From Phellopilus nigrolimitatus (Eukaryota; Basidiomycota; Agaricomycetes; Hymenochaetales; Hymenochaetaceae): DNA of 64,000 bases. Below, piece after piece: positions 1 to 11,910 of this stretch. Under the pieces are notes generated by a model. It was not told the origin of the DNA. It did not search any database and saw only the letters and a list, made by a program, of their open reading frames with translations. The stretch covers positions 372,001 to 436,000 of the forward strand of contig JAJOHG010000013.1 in the NCBI GenBank assembly GCA_021029095.1. The letters run 5' to 3'. Position 1 is the first letter of the stretch, and each line of letters begins with the position of its first letter. The translations under genes and the position numbers were made by a program.

Positions 1-2823
1 CCAGGAACGCCGTACAATTCCTTCGTCGTCCCTTACCCGATTCGCGTCGACGAATTCTCTGTGCCACGAGATGGCTCACTTGCGCCCGCAGCTTTGCATC
101 TCCTGACTCACACGCATTCAGACCATATTATTGGCTTGAATGCCAAGTCGTTTGGATCTGTCATCATCTGCTCAGCGGACGCGAAGGCGATGCTCCTAAG
201 ACACGAAACCTATAAAGCTAGGTATCTGCGAGAAGAATTCTTGTTTGAAAAGAATAGGACGTACTCGCATTTGAAGTCTACTTTGCAGTCGCCTAACGAA
301 GGGCAAATCGATTACGATCTTATTGTGAGTAGTTTCTCTGATTTTCATTTGCATATCGACTTAACCATGTCTCAGCGCGTTCTACCTCTCGACGAGCCCA
401 CCCAGATAGAAATATCAAACAATGAATGGGTTACGATAACTCTAATTGATGCCAACCACTGTCCAGGCTCTGTGATGTGAGTTTTCTCAAGAAAAAAAAG
501 GTTATATAAGCATACAGTCTCTTGACCGTTATCCTAAGGTTTCTAATTGAAGGGACGAAGGGTGCCATCTTGCATACTGGAGACTTCCGTGCGGAGCCCG
601 TTTTCATAAACTCTATCAAGAAAAATCGGTTTCTTCGGTGCTACCTCACTCCTAACGGCCTCATGCCAGGCGTAAGCATTGCAGGCAGAAGCATGTCTAA
701 AACACTAGAAGCCATCTATTTAGACACGGCCTCTATGCTTCGTACCTCCACTGTACCTGCAAAGGTCTGTCATGGCCTCGCTCGCGCTCGCACTCGTTCT
801 GAAAGTAGCCTCTAGGAGTATGCCACGGATGGCCTTATTGAACTTATGTCGGCCTTTCCTTTCCACACCCGCTTTTACATCAATGCTTGGACATGGGGCT
901 ACGAAGACATTCTTAAGGCAATTTCTCGTTCATTTGCGTCAAAGGTAAGCTCAAGCATCGTTGTTTTTGGCCCACTCCAGATGATGCTTCGGCAGATACA
1001 CGTCGACCGTTACAAACACGAAGTGTACACGAATCTCAGCGACCCAGAGCTTCGTGCATTAGTAACACGTGACTTCAAGTCTACGCGTTTCCACGCTTGC
1101 GAAAGGTTCGATCGGTGCGGCCTTGTTCGATATGACGACCCGGGGGTTGTATACATCAACCCCGTGAACTTAAGTTGTACAAATTGGGAGTTATATCTCG
1201 AGAAGACAAGAGCACAGCTCGGGCGTGGTGACTTGCCAATGCATTTGGTGAGTGCTTCAGAAGCTCGCGTTGGCCCGGGCCTAATTTGCTATTAGCTCGT
1301 TCCTCTTCATCGACATTCATCTTTACCTGAGCTTCAGTCTTTCGTTGGCCTCTTCAAGCCTAAACGACTAGTGCCGAATTTTCTTGAGCCGTGTTTATTT
1401 GGTCTCGATTGGGCTTGCATGCCGTCCATGTTTGGTCCGCTGATGTCGGAAGGTGGTGCTGAGCGCATTAGGAATGAACTTGAAAAAGAGCGTGCATTAG
1501 CTAACGTTTTCAAACTTGACGGTAGCATGCTGATCGAGGACTCCGAGGTGAAAAATCTCGAGGGTGGCGATGGTGTTAAGGAGCTCGATGTTTTGGTGGG
1601 TTTGTGGACAGCGGCTCCCGGTCTCGAGGGCGGGCATCCACAGATCGGAGGCATTGTTCGCCTGATGCAAGCATACCTATCCAAGGGCATTTAGCCTTGG
1701 TGGCACGTGCGTTACGCGATGCGAAAAGCGCACAGGCCGCGAAAGACAGGGACGCGAAGCAGAGGAGTTTGGCGCTGGTGTATGGAGAGGATGATGCTGA
1801 CGACAACGACAGTGCGAGTGAGGACGAAGAACGCGGGAGGATGGCTGACTTGCTCTTTGGAGGGCACTTGAACCTTCAGAATGCGAACGCGTCGCCTATC
1901 TCCTCGCCGATAAGTGCAAATATCGATGTCGCCTTGTCTGAGCCACTTCCAGACTCGCTGCCTATTGGAATTAATCTCAGCGCTGGAAACCACAACCAAG
2001 CCGTACATGATGCCTGTCACTCCCCCAAGTTCAAACCGCACGGGAGGCAGGAGGTTCAATAGTTCATGGGTGCTTACTTGCTTCGCCTTTTCATCTCAAG
2101 AAGTCGGAAAACAATGCAGTTCAGGAAGTCCTTAGCGCACATGAAGCGTCTCATACGAAAAAGGTGCCACTCGTCAACGTCAACAGCATTCCGGAGAAAC
2201 GCGGCGTGCTGCGACATCCAAGTTCTTCTGTGCTGGGAGACATTGGTGACGACGATTCTTTTATGCAGGAGAAGACATCGAGCCGACGGGAAGAATGCAA
2301 CGCTGCAAGACCATCTGCCGCGCCTGCACCGATATTGATTCTGCAAGGGGACCTACATAAAATGCCTCTGCATCTCTCGCCCATTAACGTCAATCTTCTT
2401 CAACCTCATTACTCGTCGCAGTCAACTCTCAAACGGTCTTCCTCGCCGCCGCAAATGGCACCAGGCACCAAGAAGGAAAAGCGAGCGAAGAAAGAAGAGC
2501 GGCTCAAACTTTCGAGGAAATTATCCCACGCGCGGCCTGACCTTGCAAGCCAAACGCAAAAATTGAAGCCGAGCGGAGAACGCACGCGTGCATCGTTGTC
2601 ATTAACACTCACCACGCAAGCAGGATCGGACATTACCAAGCAAGGTGTCGCAGGTGATTCTAGCGTGCACTGTTCCATGAACGTGATCAATGGTTCACCG
2701 GACATGGATTGGGAGCGGAGTGGTGTGTTGCAGAAGCAAGTTTTGGACGACTTAAGGAGCGGCAAGAAACCCAGGCTGCCGACCATGAAATTTGTCCTTG
2801 ACGGGCTTTTCTCAACTGAATAG
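1..2823 (+). CDS. Artemis/SNM1-type DNA repair nuclease, 5' end cut by window
   Basis: This is a metallo-beta-lactamase/beta-CASP nuclease of the SNM1/PSO2/Artemis family, which processes DNA ends during crosslink or double-strand-break repair in the nucleus. The HxHxDH metal motif reads HTHSDH (near residue 40). It is followed by the family blocks CPGSVM, ILHTGDFRAE and IYLDTA and by a beta-CASP region ending near LVPNFLEP. Inferred exons are 1-476, 539-764, 816-944, 996-1247, 1296-1599, 1695-2053 and 2101-2823, giving about 822 residues in a continuous frame. The first visible residues (PGTPYNSFVV) look like the extreme N-terminus, so only a few codons are missing. The C-terminal half is low-complexity, acidic then Ser/Lys-rich, as in fungal Artemis-like proteins. 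The last two donors (GTTTGT, GTTCAA) are weak, so those junctions are the least certain part. Confidence 0.85.
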
Positions 2824-4760
2824 TCTAGAGCTCGCTGCTGGGTTTAACTATCTTTATTACTTTCTGTCCTTCGTGTATTTACTTCGGATGGGGACATTAC
2901 AGTTTCTTTTCATTCATTCACGGCGATCTCGTTTTCAATTCCGCGACACTTTTGGTTGGCTCGCCTTGCACAGCTCACTATTAAGGCGTGTGCAGAGCGT
3001 GCCTTTAATATTTAGCTGATGGATTTTCCGCATCCTCACCTTCAAATGATCAGACCTCCAGTAAAATACGCACGCAAGGCCTGTCAGAGACCATGACAAG
3101 GTCACTCGTGTTTGCAGCCCTGCACGCCGAGCAAATAAGCCTTTCGCTGCCAGGATAAAGCTAATACGACGCCACTGGCTTTTTCCATGACTCTCATCTT
3201 GTCCGTTAGTACATTACTTCAGATTACTTCTCGGGACACAAATCCGTCCTCGCAAGTGCCGAATGGCAGCCTCGAAGTTCGCCTCTACACGCTTCAAACG
3301 CGTCTAAACGACCCGGCAGATGTCAAGAGGCCGTATGCGTGCCTTTGGTGAACGTGGAATCCCTGCGCGGCCGCATCATCGCTGCATAAGAAACGTGCTG
3401 ATCATCTAACGCACCTTCCCAAGACGTAAACCGGGTTTCGCATGTTCGAAAGCGGTATACGCATCTCCAAATTTAGTCGAATAGTAAATAGACCTAAATG
3501 ACTATGAAGGTCAATAATCCAGTCATAAGAAAGCACGAGGATAGGTTTGAAGCAAAGAGAAGTCGAAAATATGGACGCGATAGAAATCAAGCCTCGGCGA
3601 ACGCAGTTCCGAAAGAATGCTAATTTTCTCATCTCCGCAAACTCTAAAAGGAACGGCTATCTCATCACTACCGAAGAGCTTGCAAAGGGAAGACTTTGGT
3701 CGAATGAGCCTGAGCGTCAGATTGTCGGCCGACGAAAATTAAGAGGAATGACGAGATAGGTCACCTGAGCGTCTGCTCGAACACCTCTATTTAAAACAAT
3801 TCGACGGCATTGCAGCGGAATCGCATTGAGAAGGGGGAAATAAGGGAAATAAAGTGGGAAAATGCGCAATTACTGCTTCGCAGACGGCGAAAGCAAACTG
3901 GCGACTTGACCGGAGCCAAACACGAGTAGAAAGGAAATTTAAACGGACCGGACATCATGACCCGGTGCTTTGTAACACAAGTTATATACGTAAGCGACGG
4001 ATGAAAATCGATGAAAGTGACTCACTCTTCTCGTCCTGTACATACTTTCGGGGTGGTCTTTAAACACGGCACACCATAGGTGGACGGGCTGCTCGGCGCT
4101 ATTGTCAAATTTATCGTGGCGTGACGCGCATCTCAACAGGCTGTCTCAATGCTTAACCTCCCCTGCCGAACTGTATACGACGATCGACACAATCTTGTTC
4201 TGAACCTGTCGAACACCATTCTCTCATAGGATCTCCGTGCGGAAGGGAACAGGGAGTACGGAATTCTAGTTGTCCGGCACCGAAGAGTGTATCTAGCAAA
4301 GGGCTAGACTCGAAAGCGGGGTGGGAGAGCGCAAGACAAGTTCGGCCGATTTTCTTTCTTTCTTTGTGTGGTAAGGCTCACGTGAAACAGTCACTCAGGG
4401 CTTGGAAAGAGGGTGAAAAGCACGGCAGTAATTGGACGAAGAAAACAAGAACAAAGGTCACATTTTATCGGATTTTGTGCGGGTGCAGCTAGTTGCAGGT
4501 GCGTGGGAGAATACGGATTGAGGTCGTCGCCCTTATATCACCTAATCGCCATGATCATCCCGCGTGCAAAACCAAATTTAGGAGCCGAGAATCTAAAAAC
4601 TCTTGCGGTCCTTACACGCGTCAACCACCCCGGTTTCATAATTGAACAAATTCGGAACAACAAATTTCGCAGCCAGGGACAGTCGCTGCGATCTCGGCGT
4701 GCCGCTGCGCTGAAGCTTCGGACCATAGCTTTTGCTTACTTCAGCATACCTGTCCCCGAG
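2824..4760. other. Intergenic, no gene seen
   Basis: About 1.9 kb between the nuclease gene and the secreted DPBB gene. Open frames here are short, lack splice-linked partners and resemble no family I recognise. A CT-rich stretch near 4352-4363 and the following region probably belong to the promoter of the 4914 gene. Confidence 0.5.
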
Positions 4761-4768
4761 TATAAAAG
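4761..4768 (+). promoter_or_regulatory. TATA box of the DPBB secreted-protein gene
   Basis: TATAAAAG lies 153 bp upstream of the ATG at 4914, a usual distance for a strongly expressed basidiomycete gene with a moderate 5' UTR. Confidence 0.5.
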
Positions 4769-4913
4769 AAACGCGTTTTCGGACAATGCAAGCCCCGACG
4801 ATCCACATTTTCCGCGCTTCGTCTACGTTTCCTGTATCCTCTCAGTGCTCTGCATCCAGACCGCGTTCGAAACCGCTCTGTATCGCTACCCTCCCTTGAT
4901 ATCAGTCATCATC

Positions 4914-5496
4914 ATGCTGCGCATGGCTTTCTTCCTTTTCGCGTTCTTCGCGTCCACTCTCTGTGCCCTCGCGAACCCGCTCCCGTCGAACGGGACCGTT
5001 GCGGTGGTCGAGAAGCGCGTCACGCACACTGGCAGGGTGAGTTTACTCTTGAGACAGTACAGTTGTCTCTGAGCTCACTTGTTTTCCGTAAAGGGCACTT
5101 GGTACGACCCCGGTCTGGGTAACTGTGGGTACACCGACTCCTCTTCTGATCCGGTTGTCGCCATCGGCATCGGACGCTATGGAGACGGTGGCAATTGCAA
5201 CCAGGTAAGCTCTCCCATACTAATTGCATTTCATCGGCTTATTGTCGCTCCGCGTCCAGTGGATTTATATCGAGAACACCGCGAACGGCAATGTCGCATA
5301 CGGCCAGACCCGCGACAGCTGTCAAAGCTGTTCTGACTCGGACCTCGGTATGTTGTATTTTTTATCATCCTCGGATGCGTGTACTCAATGTTTTTGTTCA
5401 GACATGTCTCCGGATGTGTTTCAGCAGCTTGCGAGCCTCGACGTAGGCGAGCTCACAATTTCCTGGAACTTCATGCCGATGAGCTGGTCTCCTTAG
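4914..5496 (+). CDS. Small secreted double-psi beta-barrel (RlpA/expansin-like) protein
   Basis: Four exons (4914-5036, 5094-5204, 5260-5347, 5402-5496) encode 138 residues in a continuous frame. The N-terminus (MLRMAFFLFAFFASTLCALA) is a clear signal peptide. A short propeptide with a Lys-Arg site precedes the barrel, which opens with GTWYDPGLGNCGYTD, the typical start of fungal RlpA-like/barwin-type domains. It contains paired cysteines (GNCG, GNCNQ, SCQSC) and ends in ISWNFMP. Family members are small extracellular proteins. Some bind carbohydrate or inhibit proteases, and no catalytic activity is established for most. The gene stands alone, with gene-poor DNA on both sides. Confidence 0.85.
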
Positions 5497-8400
5497 ACGA
5501 GTCTTTTCCGAAAGCGTTTTTCTTTCTTTTCATAGCGCGCATGCCTTCTTTTTCTATGAGTATATTTGGGTTTATCTGGGTTTTTTCTCTCTCTTTTTGC
5601 TCGTGATGGCCGCACAGCACTATGTTACATGTATCACTGACTGATTACACATAGATGACGGGGACGACAATTAGATGTATCGGGGAAGTATAAAAAGTAA
5701 CGGCCTTTGTAATTCCTATGATGCGTTTTCTTCTTTCTTTAGCTTTCCTACGCTTCCCTTTGTCGTTCGGGAAACGACACGTTTACTTTTATCGTATGAA
5801 GATTTGTACGCTTGTGGCATTTAGAAGAAATTAGAATTATATGCTTTAGACGTCGCGTTGTGTGGGTCCTGTGTCCTTGCCGTCGGTTGGAGCTCTATTT
5901 TCTTCGTCGAATCTCCTAAGACGGTATAAATCAGAGCTGAATTCCAATAATATGCGGTTCCAGATTTCTGTGGGTTTTCAGTACATTCTGAGAATTGGAA
6001 AGGCACACACAATGTGTCTATGTATATCCCGGAACAATAGGCCTCCTGTAAAAAGATTCTGCCCAAATAACACGTACTCAGGCACATGCTCGAAAATGGG
6101 TGCAGAAAGTGGCGCGCCACGTAAGCGATTGGCGTAGCCAAATATGGAAGGATAAAATGCTTTTATTCTTTCTTTGGCGCATACGTGGTTTGTCATTTTA
6201 GATTTTTAACCTGATTTGTCACGCGGCCTTCGTGTGCAAAATTTCCAAACGGCGTTCTGTATTCTTGTGGCCGGCCACCATGAAAAGGAGACTTCAGGAT
6301 AGGAATACACGGATATCTATTCCCTCTCCTTTATACACCGTGGCGTACACCGTGTTGACTGATTACGGGCATAATCGTATTTTATTAAATGTAAAATTGT
6401 AAAATTCGCATATCTTTTGCATGAAACAGGAGGCCACAAACGCAGCGAATGTATGGCTGAAATCAAGAATATGCGAGGCAAAATCTTCATGCCCAGGAAA
6501 TTTTACTCAAAAGAATCCTTCGAGCGCAAACGTGGACTACGAAGTCACTAGACTTTGAGGATAGCCAATTACCATAAGATACTTCCATTGCGTTTTTAGC
6601 GTAAATTGACCTATAACGAACGCCGGGCGCGAAAGTGAGGGAGGGGGACAGACCCACTATGTCATATCATGCGATGCGAGCAAAATATAAAAACAAAAAA
6701 TGACAACGACTGGATTATGTCTTCCAGCTTAACAATCTACTGTTTTTAAAGTAAATCCTGGGAAGTAAAAAGGCGAATCCTGTCCGAAGAATGCAAGGTC
6801 CGGAAGCGTAATATCAAGACCGAAGGCGAAAGATCCGGCGAGAATAGCTTTTAAAATAGAAAGCACGAGTTCAGCACAGAGGAGAATCTCCCGGACAGAG
6901 CCTCGGTACAAGTAGAAGCGTCCCTTTTGAATCAACAAAGCGCAGACGGGCTGCACCAAGATCAGAGTAATACTAGCTTGGCAAGATGAAGAATCACAGC
7001 CAATTCTCAAAACTTCTTGGTCATGATCATTGCCAGGGGTTGCCGCAAAGTATGACGAGCTGCGGCGTCGAGGTTCGAGCTCCGCAGATAGAGGCCTAGA
7101 TAACGCAAAGTCTCCCCTTCTGCAGCGTGGAGGTTTTTTGACAGGGCCGGGTCAGCATGTTAGCTCTGACAGAAAAGATAGGCTCGGTAATTTCGGAGCT
7201 CAGCTTTTGGGTGCAGGATGGCCAGCCGTGAGCTATTAGGAGGTATTAGGAGGGTGCTTTGTAGATGTCCGATGGCAAAGGACGCTATACCCGCGAGACA
7301 ATGAATAAGTGTCTCAGAAGCCAGGAGGATTCAAACTGAAGAGTCGGGCCTGAGGATTCAATACAGTGTAATCAGAACTCAAAGGCACTCTTCTTGCGGG
7401 TCCTACGCAGAAAGTCAGCATTCGGCACCGGCCACCTGTTCGCAGACACGTAAGAATGGATCAGATCGGTAATTCGATTGTATAGCCAACAAACACGCAT
7501 AAAAATCCCTGAAAAACTTCGATATTAACATCCAATTCAGGTCGAAGCCGTGGAGCTGTCGTCAAGTCAGAAGAGACGTTACCTTCAGCGTTGAACCTTG
7601 GAAGTGAGAAGTCGTTCCCTTCGTGATTCTCTACTCCGCCGGTCGTTTCTAAGCCATGGACTTTGTCTGAAGGAATGACATAGAACACCGGGTGAGCCTG
7701 TGATAAACAATTTCGATAGCTTCAAAGGATATAAATCAAAAGGATCAACTCGCATAATTTTAGTTTAGTCTCCGACTCATGTCTCGGATTGACATCGTGC
7801 CAGATAACGTTAAATAGAGGGCAGGCTATGCACATACCTTAGCTCCCCGTTTTCCAACCTCCCTCCCCCCCTCTTTCTCCGCTCTCCAGGCCCCTCCGCT
7901 ATCTTCCAAGCTCACAGTTTGCGAGAGGCAAAACCCAGCGTGCCAATTATTTTGATGATCTTCTTCATGCATCCCTGGGTTAGTTTGTTTCCATTACCTA
8001 AGGTCCGCCAACTTGCAGACAGTCGCCTCGCACCAGTCCACAAGTTGTAAGATTCCTTCAGGAGAGATCGTGCTTGGGAAGGTCCTAGCTGATGCTCCAC
8101 AGTACAGACAGGAGTGCGTTTTTCGTCGCTTCTAATTAGCCAAGTAGGCCTGTGTTGACTGTTGACTACGCCGGATGGGCGCTTATAGTCTAGGACAAGG
8201 CCTCAGCGTGTGGCCCGAGCTCGTACACCTAAAATTTCTAAAGCTAAAACTGACAGTTTGTAAGGCCTAGGGGTCTGTCTCCTTTAAATCGACCAATTTG
8301 CTCAACGTCTTCAAAGTTTGCTCGAAATTCGAAGTTGAACTTGACCATAGGCCATTGTCTATGTCTGTTGGCCGGGCTCGAAACTCGCATCAGCTCCTCT

Positions 8401-9063
8401 CGGTGGAGACAATGGAATAGCTTACTCGCGGTACGTGTATAATAACTCAACTTGAAGGCACAGTGCTCAAGCGCTACTAGCGTCCGCAAATAGACGGCTG
8501 ATCTGCAAGCGAGGACCGGCGATCGCATTCCTAACTCACCTTTTCGTCTTCTACCGTCTTGGATTTTGGTACCTCCAATATTCCATTCGAGTCCTCGCAC
8601 CTTTCGCCTTGTTGACGGGGTAGGCGATGCATGCTTTCAGCTTTGTATAGGTTCAACTCACTTCGCCTTCTACTGGTCATTTCGTCGCTCCATGGGAGCG
8701 AAGGATATTGCGTTGTCTTCGACATGCTATAGCCTTGAGCTGACGGAGTAGGCGATCGAGCTCGACCCTTGCCCAAAGCTGATGAGTGACTGTAGCTTCC
8801 CCGTCGCTTCTTCCTAAGCACGTTCGCACGTCCTTTTATTTATTTCTGCGATTCGACTTTCCCTTCCCATGCACCTCATTGGGCAGTTCTTCGGCCCTCT
8901 GCGCTCGCTAATTCTAGATGCGTGTCTCTTAAGGAGTTTCTTGCCTCATTTCGCATACCCTGTGGACTGGCTGTCCACTCTCAGCGCGGAATAGCAATCC
9001 GAATTTCATCTACTCTTCCTAAAATTACAATTCTGATATGCACCCTATCTCCACAGATCATTA
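5497..9063. other. 3.5 kb without a convincing gene
   Basis: No open frame here can be joined through splice sites to a recognisable family. The minus-strand frame at 6729-7010 (93 codons) has a hydrophobic segment faintly like the seven-helix DUF6533-type membrane proteins of basidiomycetes, but it has no partner exons and is at best a relic. Short low-complexity AT runs occur near 5700-5830 and 6380-6420. I see no terminal repeats or transposon coding sequence. Confidence 0.45.
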
Positions 9064-11171
9064 TTACCTCAAGTCTAATGACGTTTCGGAAAGGACTTTG
9101 CGGGTCTCTTCCAGTATGAGACTGAACGCAGCATCTATATGCCTCTCCTCCGTTCGTGCAGCACCCACCGCGAACCGGACGCAGAAAATGCCGTTTAACT
9201 CTGTCTTTGTGATCGCAATGTCTTTACGCGCGGACAGTTTCTCGTACAACTTCTGTGTCAAGATCGTTTGTATACCGGATTTGTTCGCTACTCCTTCAGG
9301 AGCCTGAACACAGAAGACGCTTAAAGCGAACGATGGGGCGGTCAGGAGGAATAGCTCGGTGGAGGAATCGATAAGAGAGGCGAAGCGGTTGTTCAGGTTG
9401 ATGCCCTGTGATTCTCATTATGCTTGATTCATTCACGGATTGCTTCAGCACATACCTTTCGAATGTAATCCTGGAAGCCTTTTACACCGTAGCTTCGCAG
9501 CACAAACCAGAGCTTCAATGATCTGAAGCGACGACCGAGACTCAGATGCCAGTTACGATAGTCGATAACCGTTCCTGGTAAAATAAAATAAAATAAAATA
9601 AAAAGAGGCGTTAAAATTATTCGTTCGCTCAGAGTCTTGCTATTCCTACCTTCTTCTCCATGCTTTGTCCGTAGATACTCTGGGGTAATATCCAATGCGT
9701 CACTCAGATATTTGCGATCCCGAACCCAAAGAGCGGAGCAGTCGAAGTTCACCAGACCCCACTGAAAGAAAACGTTAGTGTACGTATCTGTCACAAAACT
9801 AATACGGAGAGCCCGTACCTTGTGGAAATTAATACAGAAGGAGTGTGCATAACGATTGATTTCATCTAGATAGCACACGCTTCTAAATTCCGGACACGCA
9901 AGAGTCACACCCGCCCACGCAGCATCAACATGTATCCAAAGTGAAGGATGTTGTTGTGCTAAGCATTCAAATTTAGCGCGCTCCGTTCCGAATTCAAAAA
10001 ATGTTGAAGCTTCTTACCAACTGCAAATATTTCAGAGAGATTATCAACCGCACCAGAAGATGTCGTTCCAACAGTTGCAACTACTTGCAGAAAGAATTTA
10101 ACCATAGTTTCTGCCTGTACCTCAGAAGACAAGATGACGAACTTAAAATGAAGGGGTGTATGCCTTCTTTCCTATCTTCCTCAAGTACATATTGCAGAGT
10201 GCTTCCTCGCAGCGCCAGCGCATCTTCTGTGCGCACTTCGAGTGCCTTAGCTCGTAAGCCCAAGACAAGGGCTGCTTTTTTACCCAGCGAATGCGTCTGT
10301 GTCGTTGTATAGACAACGAGCTTGCTGAAATCGACGTCTGGATGAGTGCGCATGTACAGCGACCGGGCCGCCACGACCGTCACGAGAACCGAATCAGAAG
10401 CGGTTGTCTGCCGTTATGTATTGTGAGCTTTAGGGTTTAACTTAAGAAGTGGGATTGAGGACCTGAATAACACCCCCTCCAGTTGCATTCTCGTTGTAGA
10501 AGGCTTTGTCGAGACCAAAAAGCTTAGCGCCCCAGTCCATGACGACGGCTTCGAGTTCTGTGCATGCTGGACTACAGTCCCACTTAAGGAAAATAAGCTG
10601 CAAAAGAAGCCTAGGAATATACGGACTTACGTTGAATCCAGGATTAGCAGTGCTACTGGCATACAAGTCACCAAGCATGCCCTCAAAAGTAGATGCTGTA
10701 GGGAAGTACGCAAAAAATGACGGATGCTGCCAGATCGTCAGCCCTTATAGAAGTCCCATTAGGTTCAAATGCGAAAATCTGAAAGAGATGTCTTGATACT
10801 CACCTGGAAGGATGAGTTTTTGGTAATCATCAGCGATCTCTTGGAAATCTTCTCCTTGCTCAGGTGCGTGATCTATAACCCTTCGTTCAAATTTCCGTTT
10901 TTTTACAAGAAACATTTTCAACTGGCCTGGAAGTGCTTCTCTCAGATATCCCGGCTCAGCAGCGGAAGATACGTTGCGCTTTTCTAGATTGTAGTAAAAA
11001 TCGCATATACGATCTATGGCTTGATAGCCAGCCCTGCGAAATCTTTGAAAGAAGATCGAGTCAGTATCCGATCTCGGAACCAGAGCCCACGAAAGCTGCG
11101 AAAGAAAGAGTAAAGGAGGAAGAAAAGGGAAACATGAAAACCAGTACTGACTCTTCGATATCCATAGGCAT
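9064..11171 (-). CDS. Aromatic-L-amino-acid decarboxylase (PLP-dependent, group II)
   Basis: Eleven exons join without a phase error to 492 residues. Coding segments, from the 5' end, are 11152-11171, 10927-11042, 10804-10872, 10631-10743, 10463-10582, 10143-10407, 10018-10080, 9819-9958, 9650-9761, 9456-9574 and 9064-9405. Landmarks of tyrosine/DOPA/tryptophan decarboxylases are all present: MDIEEFRRAGYQAIDRI at the N-terminus, LPGLTIWQHPSFFAYFP, TGGGVIQTTASDS, LIATVGTTSSGAVD, LWIHVDAAWAG and the PLP-lysine motif NFHKWGLVNFDCSALW, whose lysine codon ends an exon. The enzyme would convert an aromatic amino acid to its amine and CO2 in the cytosol. Substrate preference cannot be read from sequence. 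The second intron (10873-10926) keeps the frame only with a GC donor, or else with a different, 42-nt GT intron. No biosynthetic partner genes are adjacent. Confidence 0.93.
9580..9602. repeat. A/T pentamer microsatellite in a decarboxylase intron
   Basis: About four and a half copies of the pentamer AAATA lie within the intron 9575-9649. On the coding strand it forms a T-rich tract direct at the 3' splice site. Confidence 0.8.
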
Positions 11172-11910
11172 ACTGAAACCTTGTCGATCGATACTTATTC
11201 GATCGCGAGTCACCTGTGCGTTTTTCTATGTCTAATCACTAGCAGAAACCAGTATTCCGCAGGCTTGATTTGCTGATAAAATGTTTCTTTTTCGCTAGGA
11301 ATGAATCTGAATAAGAGCTACAGAGCCGGGGTAAAGCAAGTACTCGGGTAAGATAGGACTTCGCGGCGACGACTCTCACTGACTAAGTCGCAATTTTAAT
11401 TTTGACGGGTAACCGGCGTCTTCTCGGCGTCTATGAATATTGTAACCAAAATAAATGTGGCTGTGGCTACATTTGATTTTGATCCTCACTAGCTGCTCAC
11501 GAATATCATTCGAATAGAAATGAAACAATAACCAATGACCGCTCTAAACACGCTCAAAATATGACATCATTTCATACTTATAGAACTTCAAGTTTCATTG
11601 GCAGACTGCTACCTCCGCTACGTTGAAAATGTCTCCCAAAAACTGTTTAGCGGTAATTGTCAAAAATCGCAGTGGACAGGTCATGATAAGTCGTAAGCTT
11701 CTGCAACGGATAGCATGATTGGATCTCACAAAACGGTAGAGTATTTGATTGGTATTAGACGGAAGTCTATATAGTTCACTGCCTTTCTTCATCACTGTTG
11801 GCGTACTCGTGCAACCACATTCAGTGGTTAGTCTTCAGTCACTTTTGACCACAAAATTCAGACAAATATTGCAATCCTCATCGAAATTCAGTGTGAGAAA
11901 GATTAAATGT
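11172..11910. other. Intergenic between two minus-strand genes
   Basis: 740 bp separate the decarboxylase start from the stop of the BZZ1-like gene. Only short unsupported frames occur. It should hold the decarboxylase promoter and the 3' UTR of the upstream gene. I see no clear TATA box. Confidence 0.45.

Noticed and set aside
4413..4913. Possible N-terminal extension of the DPBB protein back to 4413
   Set aside because: The frame is open, but it crosses the TATA box and would bury the clear signal peptide inside the protein.
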